Positions 1 through 8,930 of a stretch of 64,000 bases of DNA are shown piece after piece. Position numbers and translations under genes: made by a program. The stretch spans positions 47,317 to 111,316 of the forward strand of contig NZ_JONR01000019.1 in NCBI RefSeq assembly GCF_000711955.1, in the 5' to 3' direction. Under the pieces are notes generated by a model. It had not been told where the DNA came from. It did not search any database and saw only the letters and a list, made by a program, of their open reading frames with translations. Source of the stretch: Nevskia soli DSM 19509. Its GTDB lineage: Bacteria; Pseudomonadota; Gammaproteobacteria; Nevskiales; Nevskiaceae. How positions within the stretch are numbered: the stretch's first letter is position 1; every line of letters starts with the position of its first letter.

Positions 1-462
1 GCCGACATAGCCGGCTTCGGTCAGCGTGGTGGCGTCGGCGATGGCGAACGGTACATCCAGCAGGCGCGCCAGGGTTTCGGCCAGCAGGGTCTTGCCGGAG
101 CCGGTGGGGCCGATCAGCAGGATGTTGGACTTCTGCAGCTCGATGCCGTCGGTCGAACCTTTCTGGCTGAGGCGCTTGTAGTGGTTGTACACCGCCACCG
201 ACAGCACTTTCTTGGCCTGGTCCTGGCCGATGACATACTCGTCCAGCACCGCCCGAATCTCGTGCGGCTTGGGGAGGCCCTTGACCTGGGGCTTGGCATG
301 CACCTCTTCGCGGATGATGTCGTTGCAGAGATCGACGCACTCGTCGCAGATGTACACCGAGGGACCGGCGATCAGCTTGCGGACTTCGTGCTCGCTCTTG
401 CCGCAAAAGGAGCAATACAGAACCCGGCCGCTCTGGCCACCGCTCCGTACGTTATCTGGCAT
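1..462 (-). CDS. clpX: ATP-dependent Clp protease ATP-binding subunit ClpX (partial, C-terminus beyond window)
   Basis: ClpX is the AAA+ unfoldase that feeds substrates to ClpP. Only the N-terminal ~154 residues are present because the gene runs off the left edge. The start is ATG at 462. Residues ~15-40 form the ClpX zinc-binding domain with paired cysteines (CSFCGK and CDECVDLC). The HEIRAVLDEYVIGQDQAKK stretch and the Walker A motif GPTGSGKT follow. It lies downstream of clpP on the same strand with a 135-bp gap, the usual tig-clpP-clpX order. Confidence 0.97.
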   Translation of the reverse strand, partial: MPDNVRSGGQSGRVLYCSFCGKSEHEVRKLIAGPSVYICDECVDLCNDIIREEVHAKPQVKGLPKPHEIRAVLDEYVIGQDQAKKVLSVAVYNHYKRLSQKGSTDGIELQKSNILLIGPTGSGKTLLAETLARLLDVPFAIADATTLTEAGYVG

Positions 463-597
463 TTTCTTCCTCAAACATGGGCTTACAGCCCTTTTCCCGT
501 GTCGGAACACCTAAAGAGCGGCCACCTCGCCGCCCCGCCAGCCTCTTATAACATGCAGTCATGTTGCAGCAAAATGACCGCAAATTCCACGTCGGGT

Positions 598-1221
598 TCA
601 GGCCGGCGACGGAGCCGACGGCCGGCGCTCGACGATCTGGTCGATCAGGCCGTAGTCCCGGGCCGCTTCGGAGCTCATGAAATAGTCGCGTTCGACGTCG
701 CGGGCGATCTTTTCCAGGGGCTGGCCGGTGTGGTCGGCATAGAGGCGGTTGAGGCGCTCGCGCAGGTACAGGATCTCCCGCGCCTGGATCTCGATGTCGG
801 TGGCCTGGCCCTGGGCGCCGCCGGAGGGCTGGTGGATCATGACGCGCGAGTTCGGCAGGGCGAAACGCTTGCCCTTGGTGCCGGCGGAGAGCAGGAACGA
901 ACCCATGCTGCAGGCCTGGCCGATGCACATGGTGCTGACGTCGGGCTTGATGAACTTCATGGTGTCGTAGATCGACAGGCCGGAGGTGATGACGCCGCCG
1001 GGCGAGTTGATGTACAGGTGGATGTCCTTGTCCGGATTTTCGGCTTCCAGGAACAGCAGCTGGGCCACCACCAGGTTGGCCATGAAATCGTCGATCGGGC
1101 CGACGATGAACACGATCCGCTCCTTCAGCAGGCGCGAATAGATGTCAAAAGCGCGCTCGCCGCGGGCGGTCTGCTCCACCACCATCGGCACAAGCTGGGC
1201 GCGGGCGATCTGGTCGTTCAT
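598..1221 (-). CDS. clpP: ATP-dependent Clp protease proteolytic subunit ClpP
   Basis: ClpP is the serine peptidase of the ClpXP and ClpAP complexes and forms cytoplasmic double heptamers. The protein is 207 residues, normal for the family. The catalytic triad is visible as Ser105 in GQACSMGSF, His130 in VMIHQPSGG and Asp179 in VERDYFMS. The start is the ATG at 1221 (MNDQIARAQLVPMVVEQ). The open frame continues upstream through tig without homology, so the longer reading was rejected. The gap to tig is about 50 bp, which suggests cotranscription with tig and clpX. Confidence 0.97.
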   Translation of the reverse strand: MNDQIARAQLVPMVVEQTARGERAFDIYSRLLKERIVFIVGPIDDFMANLVVAQLLFLEAENPDKDIHLYINSPGGVITSGLSIYDTMKFIKPDVSTMCIGQACSMGSFLLSAGTKGKRFALPNSRVMIHQPSGGAQGQATDIEIQAREILYLRERLNRLYADHTGQPLEKIARDVERDYFMSSEAARDYGLIDQIVERRPSAPSPA

Positions 1222-1274
1222 CGTCGATCCTTGTTCGTTTTTCGGAGTGCGGCTGGGAATGCGGCCGGTCTGCA

Positions 1275-2609
1275 TCAAGCTGCGGACTGCGAGACCGATT
1301 TCAACAGGTCTTCCAGCGTCATCTTCAATTCGACCGTCTTGGCCCCGGCCAGCAGGCTTTCCACCACCTGCTCTTCCAGGGTCACGGCCTGCAGGCCCTG
1401 CAACATGTCCGGGCGCGAACGGTAGAACTGGCGCACCTGGTCCGGCTGCTCGTAGTCGGCGGCGATCTCTTCGAGAGCGGCGTCCAGGCGGGCGTTGTCC
1501 GGGCGGATCTCGCGGGCCTTGATCACCTCGCCGATCAGCAGGCCCAGGGCCACGCGGCGCTGCGCGTTGGCTTCGAACAGCTGGTCCGGCAGCATCTTCT
1601 GCAGCTGCTCGGCCTGCAGCTTGCCGGCTTGGTTGAGCTGCATGCGGTTGATCGCCTCTTCGCGCAGGCGCACGATTTCCTGCTGCACCTGGCTCTGCGG
1701 CACTTCGATCGGGTGGTTGCTCAGCAGCTGGTCCAGCACGTCGCGCTTGAGGCGGGTGCGGATGGCCTTGTCGCGCTCGGTCTCCAGCGCCTTGCGGCAC
1801 TTGTCTTGCAGGCCCGCTTCGCCGGCGTCCTCTTCGACGCCATGCGCCTTGAGGAATTCACCATCGATGGCCGGCAGGCGCGGCTCGCGCACTTCCAGCA
1901 GCTTCACGGCGAAGCGCGCGGTCTTGTTCCGCAGGTCTTCACGGCGGTAGTCGGCCGGGAAATTGACGTCGGCATCGAAGCTGTCGCCGGCGCTGTGGCC
2001 GACGATGGCGTTCTCCAGATCGGCCAGGAACTGCTTCTCGCCCAGCTCGATCTCGATCTTCTCGCCCTTGCCGCCCTGGAACGCTTCACCGTCGACCTGG
2101 CCGTCGAAATCGACCACGGCGACGTCGCCCAGCTGGGCGGGGCGGCTCACGGTCTCGAGGGTGCGGCGCGCCTTGCGCAGGTTGCCGATGAGGCGCTCGA
2201 CGTCGGCCTCGGAAATCTCCACCACCGGCTTCTGGATCTCGATGCGCTCCAGCTGGTCGAGCTTGACCTCGGGGAACACGTCGAAGATGGCGACATAGGC
2301 CAGCGGCTCGCCGGCCTTTTCGCTGGTGACTTCGAAATTGGGGGAACCGGCCGGCTGCACCTGCGCCTGGGCCACCGCTTCCGGCCAGGTCTGGCGCACC
2401 AGCTCGCCGATCACGTCCATGCGCGCCGACTCGCCGTACTGCTGCTGCACGACCTTCAGCGGCGCCTTGCCCGGGCGGAAGCCGGGGATGCGCGAACGCG
2501 CGGCCAGCTGTTTCATGCGCAGCCCCAGTTCGCGCTCGACGCGCTCGGAGGGGATTTTGACGTGCAGGCGACGCGAAAGGCCGCCCGGGGACTCGACGTG
2601 GATTTCCAT
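1275..2609 (-). CDS. tig: Trigger factor (ribosome-associated chaperone and prolyl isomerase)
   Basis: Trigger factor binds the ribosome near the exit tunnel and shields nascent chains. The 444 residues show the expected three parts. The ribosome-binding domain contains the signature GFRPGKAP near residue 50. An FKBP-like isomerase domain begins at about residue 155 (GDVAVVDFDG). A helical chaperone C-terminus follows. The chosen start is ATG at 2609 (MEIHVESPGG), which aligns with the usual N-terminus; an in-frame ATG at 2651 would add an unsupported 14 residues. The C-terminal half is Gln- and Leu-rich, as is common in this family. Confidence 0.96.
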   Translation of the reverse strand: MEIHVESPGGLSRRLHVKIPSERVERELGLRMKQLAARSRIPGFRPGKAPLKVVQQQYGESARMDVIGELVRQTWPEAVAQAQVQPAGSPNFEVTSEKAGEPLAYVAIFDVFPEVKLDQLERIEIQKPVVEISEADVERLIGNLRKARRTLETVSRPAQLGDVAVVDFDGQVDGEAFQGGKGEKIEIELGEKQFLADLENAIVGHSAGDSFDADVNFPADYRREDLRNKTARFAVKLLEVREPRLPAIDGEFLKAHGVEEDAGEAGLQDKCRKALETERDKAIRTRLKRDVLDQLLSNHPIEVPQSQVQQEIVRLREEAINRMQLNQAGKLQAEQLQKMLPDQLFEANAQRRVALGLLIGEVIKAREIRPDNARLDAALEEIAADYEQPDQVRQFYRSRPDMLQGLQAVTLEEQVVESLLAGAKTVELKMTLEDLLKSVSQSAA

Positions 2610-2680
2610 CTTGGGGTTCCGACTCTTTAAGTGTGTTACCGATTCTGTCATGGGAGGTCTGCACTGCCCTCCCTCAGGTA

Positions 2681-2697
2681 CCTCCCCACCGGGGAGG
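2681..2697. terminator. Short GC-rich hairpin between tRNA-Leu and tig
   Basis: A perfect 7-bp inverted repeat (CCTCCCC, ACC loop, GGGGAGG) lies between the tRNA 3' end and tig on the minus strand. No T-run follows on either strand, so it may be a weak terminator, a tRNA-processing feature or simply a leader hairpin for tig. Confidence 0.3.
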
Positions 2698-2727
2698 GAA
2701 ACTAAGGATGCCGCGCCTGCCGGAGTG

Positions 2728-2812
2728 TGGTGCGAAAGGAGAGACTCGAACTCTCACGCCTCGCGGCGCTGGAACCTAAATCCAGTGCGTCTACCAATTC
2801 CGCCACTATCGC
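2728..2812 (-). tRNA. tRNA-Leu (anticodon UAG)
   Basis: Read on the minus strand, the 85 bases begin GCGATAGTGG and end in an encoded CCA. The anticodon stem CTGGA/TCCAG closes the loop TTTAGGT, giving anticodon TAG, which reads CUA leucine codons. A long variable arm, as in class II tRNAs, and a T-arm GAGAG-TTCGAGT-CTCTC are present. The acceptor stem GCGATAG/CTTTCGC has one T-T mismatch at the fifth pair. The gene lies directly upstream of tig. Confidence 0.95.
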
Positions 2813-2916
2813 TTGGGCCACTTGCCGAGCAAGCCGGCTGCGCTGCACCCTGAAAATTATAGCATTTCGCCGGCGCCCGCCTGCGACCCGGCAAGCCCAG
2901 CAGGCACAATGTGCAA

Positions 2917-3957
2917 ATGAACCCTCTGCTCGCCAGCCTGCGCCGCCCCCTGCCCCTGTGCCTGCTGCTCGGCCTGCTGGCCCTGGCGGCGGCGGCCAGC
3001 GGCCTGGCGGCCGGGCCGGCGGCGATCAGCGGCGGCGAAGTCCTGGGCGCGCTCGGCCTGGGGCCGGGCGTGGATTCCACCGTGTCTTCTACCATTCTGC
3101 AGCTGCGCCTGCCCCGGGTGGCGCTGGGCCTGATCGTCGGCGCGGCGCTGGCGGTGAGCGGCGCCGCCATGCAGGGGGTGTTCCGCAATCCCCTGGCCGA
3201 TCCGGGCCTGGTGGGAGTCTCGAGCGGCGCCGCGCTGGCGGCGGTGGCGGCCATCGTGCTGGGCCCCGCGCTGGGCCTGGCTTTCGCCGGCCGCTGGCTG
3301 CTGCCCCTGGCCAGCTTCGGCGGGGCTGCGGTGACCACCCTGCTGGTATCGCGCCTGTCGCGGGTCGATGGGGCCACCCAGCCGGCGCAGATGCTGCTGG
3401 TGGGGCTGGCGGTGAACGCCATCTCCGGCGCCGGCATCGGGCTGATGGCCCATGTCGCCAGCGGGCCGGCGCTGCGCGCCCTGACCTTCTGGATGTACGG
3501 CAGCCTGGGCCGTGTGGGCTGGCCGGAAATCGCCGCCACCGCGCCGGTGGTGGCCCTGGCGGTGCTGCTGATCCCCACCCAGGGGCGCGAGTTGAACGCC
3601 CTGCTGCTGGGCGAAGCGGAGGCGGCGCACCTGGGCGTGGACGTGGAGCGGCTGAAGCGCTGGCTGGTGTTGCTGGTGCTGCTGGCCGTGGGCGGCGCGG
3701 TGGCGCTGACCGGCATCATCGCCTTCGTCGGCCTGATCGTGCCGCAGCTGATCCGCCTGTGGGCCGGACCCGACCACCGCCTGCTGCTGCCCGCCTCCGC
3801 CCTGCTCGGCGGCGCCCTGCTGACGGTAGCCGATACCGTCGCCCGCACCGTGGCGGCGCCGATCGAATTACCGATCGGCGTGCTGACCGCACTCATCGGC
3901 GGCCCCTTCTTCATCGCGCTGCTGCTGCGCCTGCGCGGCCGCGGCGAGACCTGGTGA
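2917..3957 (+). CDS. hmuU: Heme/iron-type ABC transporter permease (FecCD family)
   Basis: This is an inner-membrane permease of the BtuC/FecD type, about 346 residues with many hydrophobic helices. Conserved segments are present: the LPRVALGLIVGAALAVSGA region, the GxxFRNPLADPGLVGVSSGA motif, and the coupling segment FVGLIVPQLIRLWAGPDHR near the C-terminus. The chosen start is ATG 2917; a GTG at 2911 is an in-frame alternative. The stop is one base before the ATPase start, so the two genes form an operon. The heme assignment rests on the HmuV-like partner. No binding protein or TonB receptor is in the window. Confidence 0.85.
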   Translation: MNPLLASLRRPLPLCLLLGLLALAAAASGLAAGPAAISGGEVLGALGLGPGVDSTVSSTILQLRLPRVALGLIVGAALAVSGAAMQGVFRNPLADPGLVGVSSGAALAAVAAIVLGPALGLAFAGRWLLPLASFGGAAVTTLLVSRLSRVDGATQPAQMLLVGLAVNAISGAGIGLMAHVASGPALRALTFWMYGSLGRVGWPEIAATAPVVALAVLLIPTQGRELNALLLGEAEAAHLGVDVERLKRWLVLLVLLAVGGAVALTGIIAFVGLIVPQLIRLWAGPDHRLLLPASALLGGALLTVADTVARTVAAPIELPIGVLTALIGGPFFIALLLRLRGRGETW

Positions 3958-3958
3958 G

Positions 3959-4789
3959 ATGGCGGCCGTGACGCTGGCGGCGGAACAGGCGAGTTATCGC
4001 GTCGACGGACGCAACTTGCTCGACCAGGTCAGCCTGATACTCGTGCCCGGCGAGGTGCATGCCGTACTCGGCCGCAACGGTGCCGGCAAATCGACCCTGC
4101 TGCGCCTGCTGGCGGGAGACATCCAGCCACAGGGCGGCAGCGTGACGCTCAACGGCCGCGCCCTGCCCGCCTGGACGCCGCGCGAGCGCGCACGCCGGCG
4201 TGCGGTGCTGCCCCAGTCCGAATCGCTGCGCTTCGGCTTCAGCGCGGAACAGGTGGTGGCAATGGGGCGTTACGCCAGTGCGCAACACCGGCCGGAAGTA
4301 GAACAGGGCATCGTGCGCGAGGCCCTGCAACTGGCTGGCGTCGCCGACCTGGCCCAGCGCCGCTATCCCAGCCTGTCCGGCGGCGAACGCGCCCGGGTGC
4401 AGTTCGCCCGGGTCATGGCGCAGATCTGGGAGCCGCCGGCGGATGGCGCAGCCAAGGACGATGGCGCGCGTTACCTGTTGCTCGACGAACCCACCGCCAG
4501 CCTGGACCTGGCGCATCAACATGGTTGCCTGCTGCAGGCGCGCCGATTCGCCGCATCGGGGGTGGGCGTGCTGGCGGTGCTGCATGATCCGAACCTGGCG
4601 TTGCGCTATTCCGACCGGGTGACAGTACTGGAAAACGGCCGGGTCACCGGCCAGGGGCCGACACGGGAATTGCTCAGCCGGGAGTTGCTGGAGCGGACTT
4701 ACGGCATCGGTATCGAGCTGGTGCATACCGCTGGCGAAGCATTGCCGGTGGTGGTCGCCCATCCGGCCAATTCGCTTCCGTCATCCTGA
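3959..4789 (+). CDS. hmuV: Heme ABC transporter ATP-binding protein
   Basis: The 276-residue ATPase is partner to the permease upstream and powers import across the inner membrane. It has Walker A GRNGAGKST, the Q-loop VLPQS, the signature LSGGERARVQFARV, Walker B YLLLDEPTASLDLAHQH and the switch histidine in VLHDPNL. The segment AQIWEPP just before Walker B and the DLAHQH ending are typical of HmuV rather than BtuD. The gene converges on recJ with only six bases between the two stops. Confidence 0.88.
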   Translation: MAAVTLAAEQASYRVDGRNLLDQVSLILVPGEVHAVLGRNGAGKSTLLRLLAGDIQPQGGSVTLNGRALPAWTPRERARRRAVLPQSESLRFGFSAEQVVAMGRYASAQHRPEVEQGIVREALQLAGVADLAQRRYPSLSGGERARVQFARVMAQIWEPPADGAAKDDGARYLLLDEPTASLDLAHQHGCLLQARRFAASGVGVLAVLHDPNLALRYSDRVTVLENGRVTGQGPTRELLSRELLERTYGIGIELVHTAGEALPVVVAHPANSLPSS

Positions 4790-4795
4790 ACGCAG

Positions 4796-6508
4796 CTATT
4801 GCGAACGCAAGTCGATGATCCGCATTTCCAGGCTTTCCGCGCCGCGGAAGCGGTTGACGCCGATGCAATAGACCAGGCTGACGCTGCCGCCGCGCTCGAC
4901 CAGGCGCTCGGCGCCATTGAAATCCATGGCTTCGACATGCCCCCCGCCGGGCAGGCGCAGGCGGTATTTGATGTGGCGTCCGTCGGCGCCGAGGGCGCGG
5001 GTTTCGACCACTTCGAAATGGCCTTCAAAGCGCGGCTCGGGGAAGCCCTGGCCCCAGGGGCCGGCCTGTTCCAGGGCGCGGGCGGTGTCCAGATGCAACT
5101 CGGCGTCCTGCAATTCACCGTCGGTCTCGAGCACCTCCTCCAGCGCATCTGCGTCCAATCGAGCACGGCACTCCGCGTCGAAGGCCTGCGAGAATTTCTC
5201 CAGCGCGGCTTCAGGCAAGGTCAGGCCGGCGGCCATGGCGTGGCCGCCGAAACGCACGATCAGTCCCGGATGGTGCGCATCCACTGCGGCCATGGCATCG
5301 CGCAGGTGCAGGCCGCCGATGGAGCGGCCGGAGCCCTTGAGTACGCCGTCCTCGGTGGCACGGGCGAAAGCGATCACCGGACGGTGCAGACGGTCCTTGA
5401 CGCGTGAGGCGACCAGGCCGACCACTCCCTCGTGCCAGCCCGCGTCGAACAGGCAGACGCCGACGGCACTGTTGGCGGCGGCCAGTTCCAGCGCCTCGTC
5501 GCGCATCTGCGCCTCGATGTCGCGGCGCTCCCGGTTGAGCGAGTCGAGCTGGCCGGCGAGCGTGCGCGCCGATTCGGCATTCGCGGCCAGCAGGCACTCG
5601 ATGCCGACGGTCATGTCTTCCAGCCGCCCCGCCGCATTGAGCCGGGGGCCGAGGACAAAACCGAGATCGCCGGAATTGATATGCGTCTGCACCCGGCCGG
5701 CCGCCTGCAGCAGCGCCTGCAAACCCGGACGCGCGCGACCGGCGCGGATGCGCGCCAGGCCCTGCGCCACCAGGATGCGGTTGTTGTGGTCGAGCTTGAC
5801 CACGTCGGCCACGGTGCCCAGGGCCACGAGGTCGAGCAGTTCCGCCAGGTTCGGCTCCGATCGTTCGGCAAAATGCCCGGCGGCACGCAGACGCGCGCGC
5901 AGGGCTAGCAGCACGTAGAACATCACGCCGACGCCGGCCAGGTGCTTGCTGGCGAAGCCGCAACCCGGCTGATTGGGATTGACGATGGCGGCGGCGGCCG
6001 GCAATTCGTCGCCGGCCAGGTGATGGTCGGTAATCAGCACCGGCAGGCCGGCGGCGTTGGCGGCGGCCACGCCGGCCAGGCTGGCGATGCCGTTGTCCAC
6101 CGTCACCAGCAGGCCGGCGCCCTTGGCCAGAGCCATCTCGGTCAGGGCCGGCGACAGGCCGTAGCCCATGGTGAAGCGGTTGGGCACGACGTAATCGACC
6201 TGTTCCGCGCCGAGGGCGCGCAGGCCCAGCACCGCAACCGCGGTGGCGGTGGCGCCGTCGGCGTCGTAGTCGCCGGCGATGACGATGCGCTCCTGCGCGA
6301 GGATCGCCGTCATCAGCAATTCGGCGGCGGCATCGATACCGCGCAGTCCCGCCGGCGGCAGCAGGGCGCGCAACTCCAGCGGCAGGTCTTCCGCGCGCGT
6401 CAGGCCACGCGCCGCGTAGGCGCGGCGCAGCACCGGGTGCAGCTGCTCCGGCAGGCCGCCATGGTCGCCCTGCGGGCGCCGCCGGACCAGCGGCTGCGAC
6501 TGGCTCAG
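4796..6508 (-). CDS. recJ: Single-stranded-DNA-specific 5'-3' exonuclease RecJ (probable CTG start)
   Basis: RecJ degrades 5' single-stranded DNA in RecF-pathway recombination, mismatch repair and base excision repair. DHH-family motifs are visible: GDYDADGAT, VTVDNGI, TDHHLAGDELP, LVALGTVADVV and GGHAMAAGL. From the CTG at 6508 the protein is 570 residues, and its N-terminus (PLVRRRP...LPEQLHPVLRRAYAARGL) matches the normal RecJ N-terminus. The CTG overlaps the thrC stop as CTGA. No ATG, GTG or TTG lies at the right place. The next GTG, at 6433, would cut off conserved residues, and the upstream ATG at 6661 lies inside thrC. The function is certain; the start is inferred. Confidence 0.92.
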   Translation of the reverse strand: MSQSQPLVRRRPQGDHGGLPEQLHPVLRRAYAARGLTRAEDLPLELRALLPPAGLRGIDAAAELLMTAILAQERIVIAGDYDADGATATAVAVLGLRALGAEQVDYVVPNRFTMGYGLSPALTEMALAKGAGLLVTVDNGIASLAGVAAANAAGLPVLITDHHLAGDELPAAAAIVNPNQPGCGFASKHLAGVGVMFYVLLALRARLRAAGHFAERSEPNLAELLDLVALGTVADVVKLDHNNRILVAQGLARIRAGRARPGLQALLQAAGRVQTHINSGDLGFVLGPRLNAAGRLEDMTVGIECLLAANAESARTLAGQLDSLNRERRDIEAQMRDEALELAAANSAVGVCLFDAGWHEGVVGLVASRVKDRLHRPVIAFARATEDGVLKGSGRSIGGLHLRDAMAAVDAHHPGLIVRFGGHAMAAGLTLPEAALEKFSQAFDAECRARLDADALEEVLETDGELQDAELHLDTARALEQAGPWGQGFPEPRFEGHFEVVETRALGADGRHIKYRLRLPGGGHVEAMDFNGAERLVERGGSVSLVYCIGVNRFRGAESLEMRIIDLRSQ

Positions 6509-7626
6509 CCGAGCCGCTCCAGCAGGGCGCGCTCGACGGCGCCACGCTCGGCATCGACCTGGACCAGGCCGGTGAGGCCGTCCTTGAGGATCACGTCCGG
6601 ATCCTTCATGCCGTTGCCGGTGAGGGTGCAGACCACGGTGGAACCGGCCGGGATCTTGCACTGCTTGAGATCACGCAGGGCGCCGGCCAGCGAGCTGGCC
6701 GAGGCCGGCTCGCAGAACACGCCTTCGGTCTCCGCCAGCAGCCGCTGGGTGGCGAGGATTTCCGCGTCTTCCAGCTCGTCGAACCAGCCCTGGGACTCTT
6801 CGTGGACTTTCCACGCCAGGTCCCAGCTCTGCGGATTGCCGATGCGGATGGCGGTGGCCACGGTTTCCGGGTTCTTCACCGGACCACCGCGCAGGAACGG
6901 CGCGCTGCCGGCGGCCTGATAACCCACCATGCGCGGACGCTTGCGCACGCTGCCGAAGCCGGTGAAATCCCAGCTGTCGGGATAGGCGGCGCAGGCGGCC
7001 GTTTCCAGGCCGGCGCTCTCGGAATAGCCGATCCAGTGCGCGGTGATGTTGCCGGCGTTGCCGACCGGCAGGCAGTGGAAATCCGGGGCACGGCCGAGCG
7101 CTTCGACGATCTCGAAGGCGGCGGTCTTCTGGCCCTGCAGGCGATAGGGGTTGATCGAATTGACGATGGCCACCGGCGCGGTCTCGGCGACTTCCTTGAC
7201 CAGCTGCATGCCGTCGTCGAAGTTGCCGCGGATCTGCACCACGGTGGCGCCGTGCACCACCGCCTGGGCCAGCTTGCCCAGGGCGATCTTGCCTTCGGGG
7301 ATCAGCACGAAAGCCTTGATGCCGGCGCGGGCCGCATAGGCCGCGGCGGCGGCCGAGGTGTTGCCGGTGCTGGCGCAGATGATGGCGCGGCTGCCCTCGT
7401 ACACCGCCTGCGTCACCGCCACGGTCATGCCGCGGTCCTTGAACGAGCCGGTGGGGTTGAGGCCCTCGAACTTGACGTAGATCTCCGCTTCGACGCCTTC
7501 CAGGCGCGGCAGGTTCTCCAGCCGGATCAGCGGCGTGCGACCCTCGCCCAGGCTGATGGCGCGGGCGCCGGGCGCCAGCGGCATACGGTTGCGATAAGCC
7601 TCGATGATTCCCGTGTATCTACTCAC
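6505..7626 (-). CDS. thrC: Threonine synthase
   Basis: Threonine synthase converts O-phosphohomoserine to threonine using PLP. The 373 residues include the PLP-lysine motif SFKDRGM (about residue 63) and the ASTGNTSAAAAAYAARAG phosphate-binding stretch, as in the shorter class of threonine synthases. The start is GTG at 7626, overlapping the hom stop as GTGA, so translation is probably coupled. It is the third gene of alaC-hom-thrC-recJ. Confidence 0.95.
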   Translation of the reverse strand: MSRYTGIIEAYRNRMPLAPGARAISLGEGRTPLIRLENLPRLEGVEAEIYVKFEGLNPTGSFKDRGMTVAVTQAVYEGSRAIICASTGNTSAAAAAYAARAGIKAFVLIPEGKIALGKLAQAVVHGATVVQIRGNFDDGMQLVKEVAETAPVAIVNSINPYRLQGQKTAAFEIVEALGRAPDFHCLPVGNAGNITAHWIGYSESAGLETAACAAYPDSWDFTGFGSVRKRPRMVGYQAAGSAPFLRGGPVKNPETVATAIRIGNPQSWDLAWKVHEESQGWFDELEDAEILATQRLLAETEGVFCEPASASSLAGALRDLKQCKIPAGSTVVCTLTGNGMKDPDVILKDGLTGLVQVDAERGAVERALLERLG

Positions 7627-8930
7627 TCGAAGTGCTCCACGCGCAGGCGCGAAGCACCCGGACGTACAAAAGGCAGGTTCAACATCTTTTCCAGGGCGCC
7701 GTTGCAGCGGTGCTCCGGAATCTCGGAGGTGATGATGGCGAGCGTGGCATCCTCGTTCTCGCCCGGCTCCTTCTGCAGGATCGCCTCGATGCTGATGTCC
7801 GACTCGGCCAGGATCGAGGTGATGGCGCGCAGCACGCCCGGCTCGTCGGCGACGCGCAGGCGCAGGTAGTAGGCGCTTTCGATCTCGCTGAAGGACAACA
7901 CCTTCTGGTCCTTCAGGGCTTCGCTGCGCGAGCCGAGGTAAGGCACGAAGTGCTTGGGATCGGCGCCCTGCAGGCGCGCCACGTCGATCAGGTCGGCGAC
8001 CACGGCCGAAGCGGTGGCATCGCCGCCGGCGCCGCGGCCGACATAGACGGTCTGGCCGACAGCGTTGCCGTGCACGCGGATGGCGTTGAGCGCGCCGTCG
8101 GTCTTGGCCAGCAGGTGCTCCACCGGGACCAGGGTCGGGTGCACGCGCAATTCCACGCCCTGGGCGCCGCGCTTGGCGATGCCCAGCGACTTGATGCGGT
8201 AGCCCAGTTCCTGCGCCAGCTGGATGTCCTGCGCGGTGACCTGGCTGATGCCCTCGGTGGCCACCGCGTCGAAACGCAGCGGCATGCCGAAGGCGATGGA
8301 AGCGAGGATGGTGAGCTTGTGCGCGGCGTCGATGCCTTCGACGTCGAAGGTCGGATCGGCTTCGGCATAGCCCAGTTTCTGCGCGGCGTGCAGGGCATCG
8401 GCGAAGCTCTGCCCCTTCACCGTCATCTGCGTCAGGATGTAGTTGCAGGTGCCGTTGATGATGCCGGCGAGGCTGTCGATGCCGTTGCCGGCCAGGCCTT
8501 CGCGCAGCGCCTTGATGATGGGGATGCCGCCACCCACCGCCGCCTCGTAGGCCAGCTGGGCGCCGTGCTTGCGCGCGGTGAAAAGGATCTCGTTGCCCTT
8601 CTCGGCGAGCAGGGCCTTGTTGGCGGTAACCACCGGCTTGCCGGCTTCCAGCGCGGCCAGCACCAGCTCACGGGCCGGCGAAATGCCGCCGATCAGCTCG
8701 ACCACCACGTCGACGTCGGCGCGGACGATCTCGGCCGGGTCGGAAACCAGGGTGATGCCAGTCAGATCGCAGTCGCGGGTGCGGGTGGAATTGCGCACCG
8801 AGGCGTGGGTCACCACGATCGGGCGCCCGGCGCGGCCGGCGATTTCCGCGGCGTTGCGCTGGAGGACGCGGACCACGCCCTGCCCGACCGTGCCCAGGCC
8901 GATCAGGCCAACCTTGAACGGGGCGCTCAT
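7623..8930 (-). CDS. hom: Homoserine dehydrogenase
   Basis: This enzyme reduces aspartate semialdehyde to homoserine, the branch point to threonine and methionine. The 435 residues begin with the nucleotide-binding motif VGLIGLGTVGQGV, then the GGGIPIIKALREGL and GINGT-like catalytic segments (IINGTCNYIL). A C-terminal ACT domain (RVADEPGVLRAITSIL) probably binds the feedback inhibitor threonine. The start ATG at 8930 overlaps the alaC stop as ATGA. The open frame extends upstream inside alaC without homology. Confidence 0.96.
   Translation of the reverse strand: MSAPFKVGLIGLGTVGQGVVRVLQRNAAEIAGRAGRPIVVTHASVRNSTRTRDCDLTGITLVSDPAEIVRADVDVVVELIGGISPARELVLAALEAGKPVVTANKALLAEKGNEILFTARKHGAQLAYEAAVGGGIPIIKALREGLAGNGIDSLAGIINGTCNYILTQMTVKGQSFADALHAAQKLGYAEADPTFDVEGIDAAHKLTILASIAFGMPLRFDAVATEGISQVTAQDIQLAQELGYRIKSLGIAKRGAQGVELRVHPTLVPVEHLLAKTDGALNAIRVHGNAVGQTVYVGRGAGGDATASAVVADLIDVARLQGADPKHFVPYLGSRSEALKDQKVLSFSEIESAYYLRLRVADEPGVLRAITSILAESDISIEAILQKEPGENEDATLAIITSEIPEHRCNGALEKMLNLPFVRPGASRLRVEHFE

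Noticed and set aside
181..1425. Long plus-strand reading frame opposite clpX/clpP/tig
   Set aside because: It is a shadow of the real minus-strand genes in GC-rich DNA, with no recognisable domain.
2700..2830. Possible integration site at tRNA-Leu
   Set aside because: No integrase and no direct repeat of the tRNA end are visible; the flanking genes are ordinary.
2917..4789. Assignment of the ABC pair to vitamin B12 (BtuCD)
   Set aside because: The ATPase has HmuV features (AQIWEPP, DLAHQH), and no cobalamin riboswitch is seen upstream.
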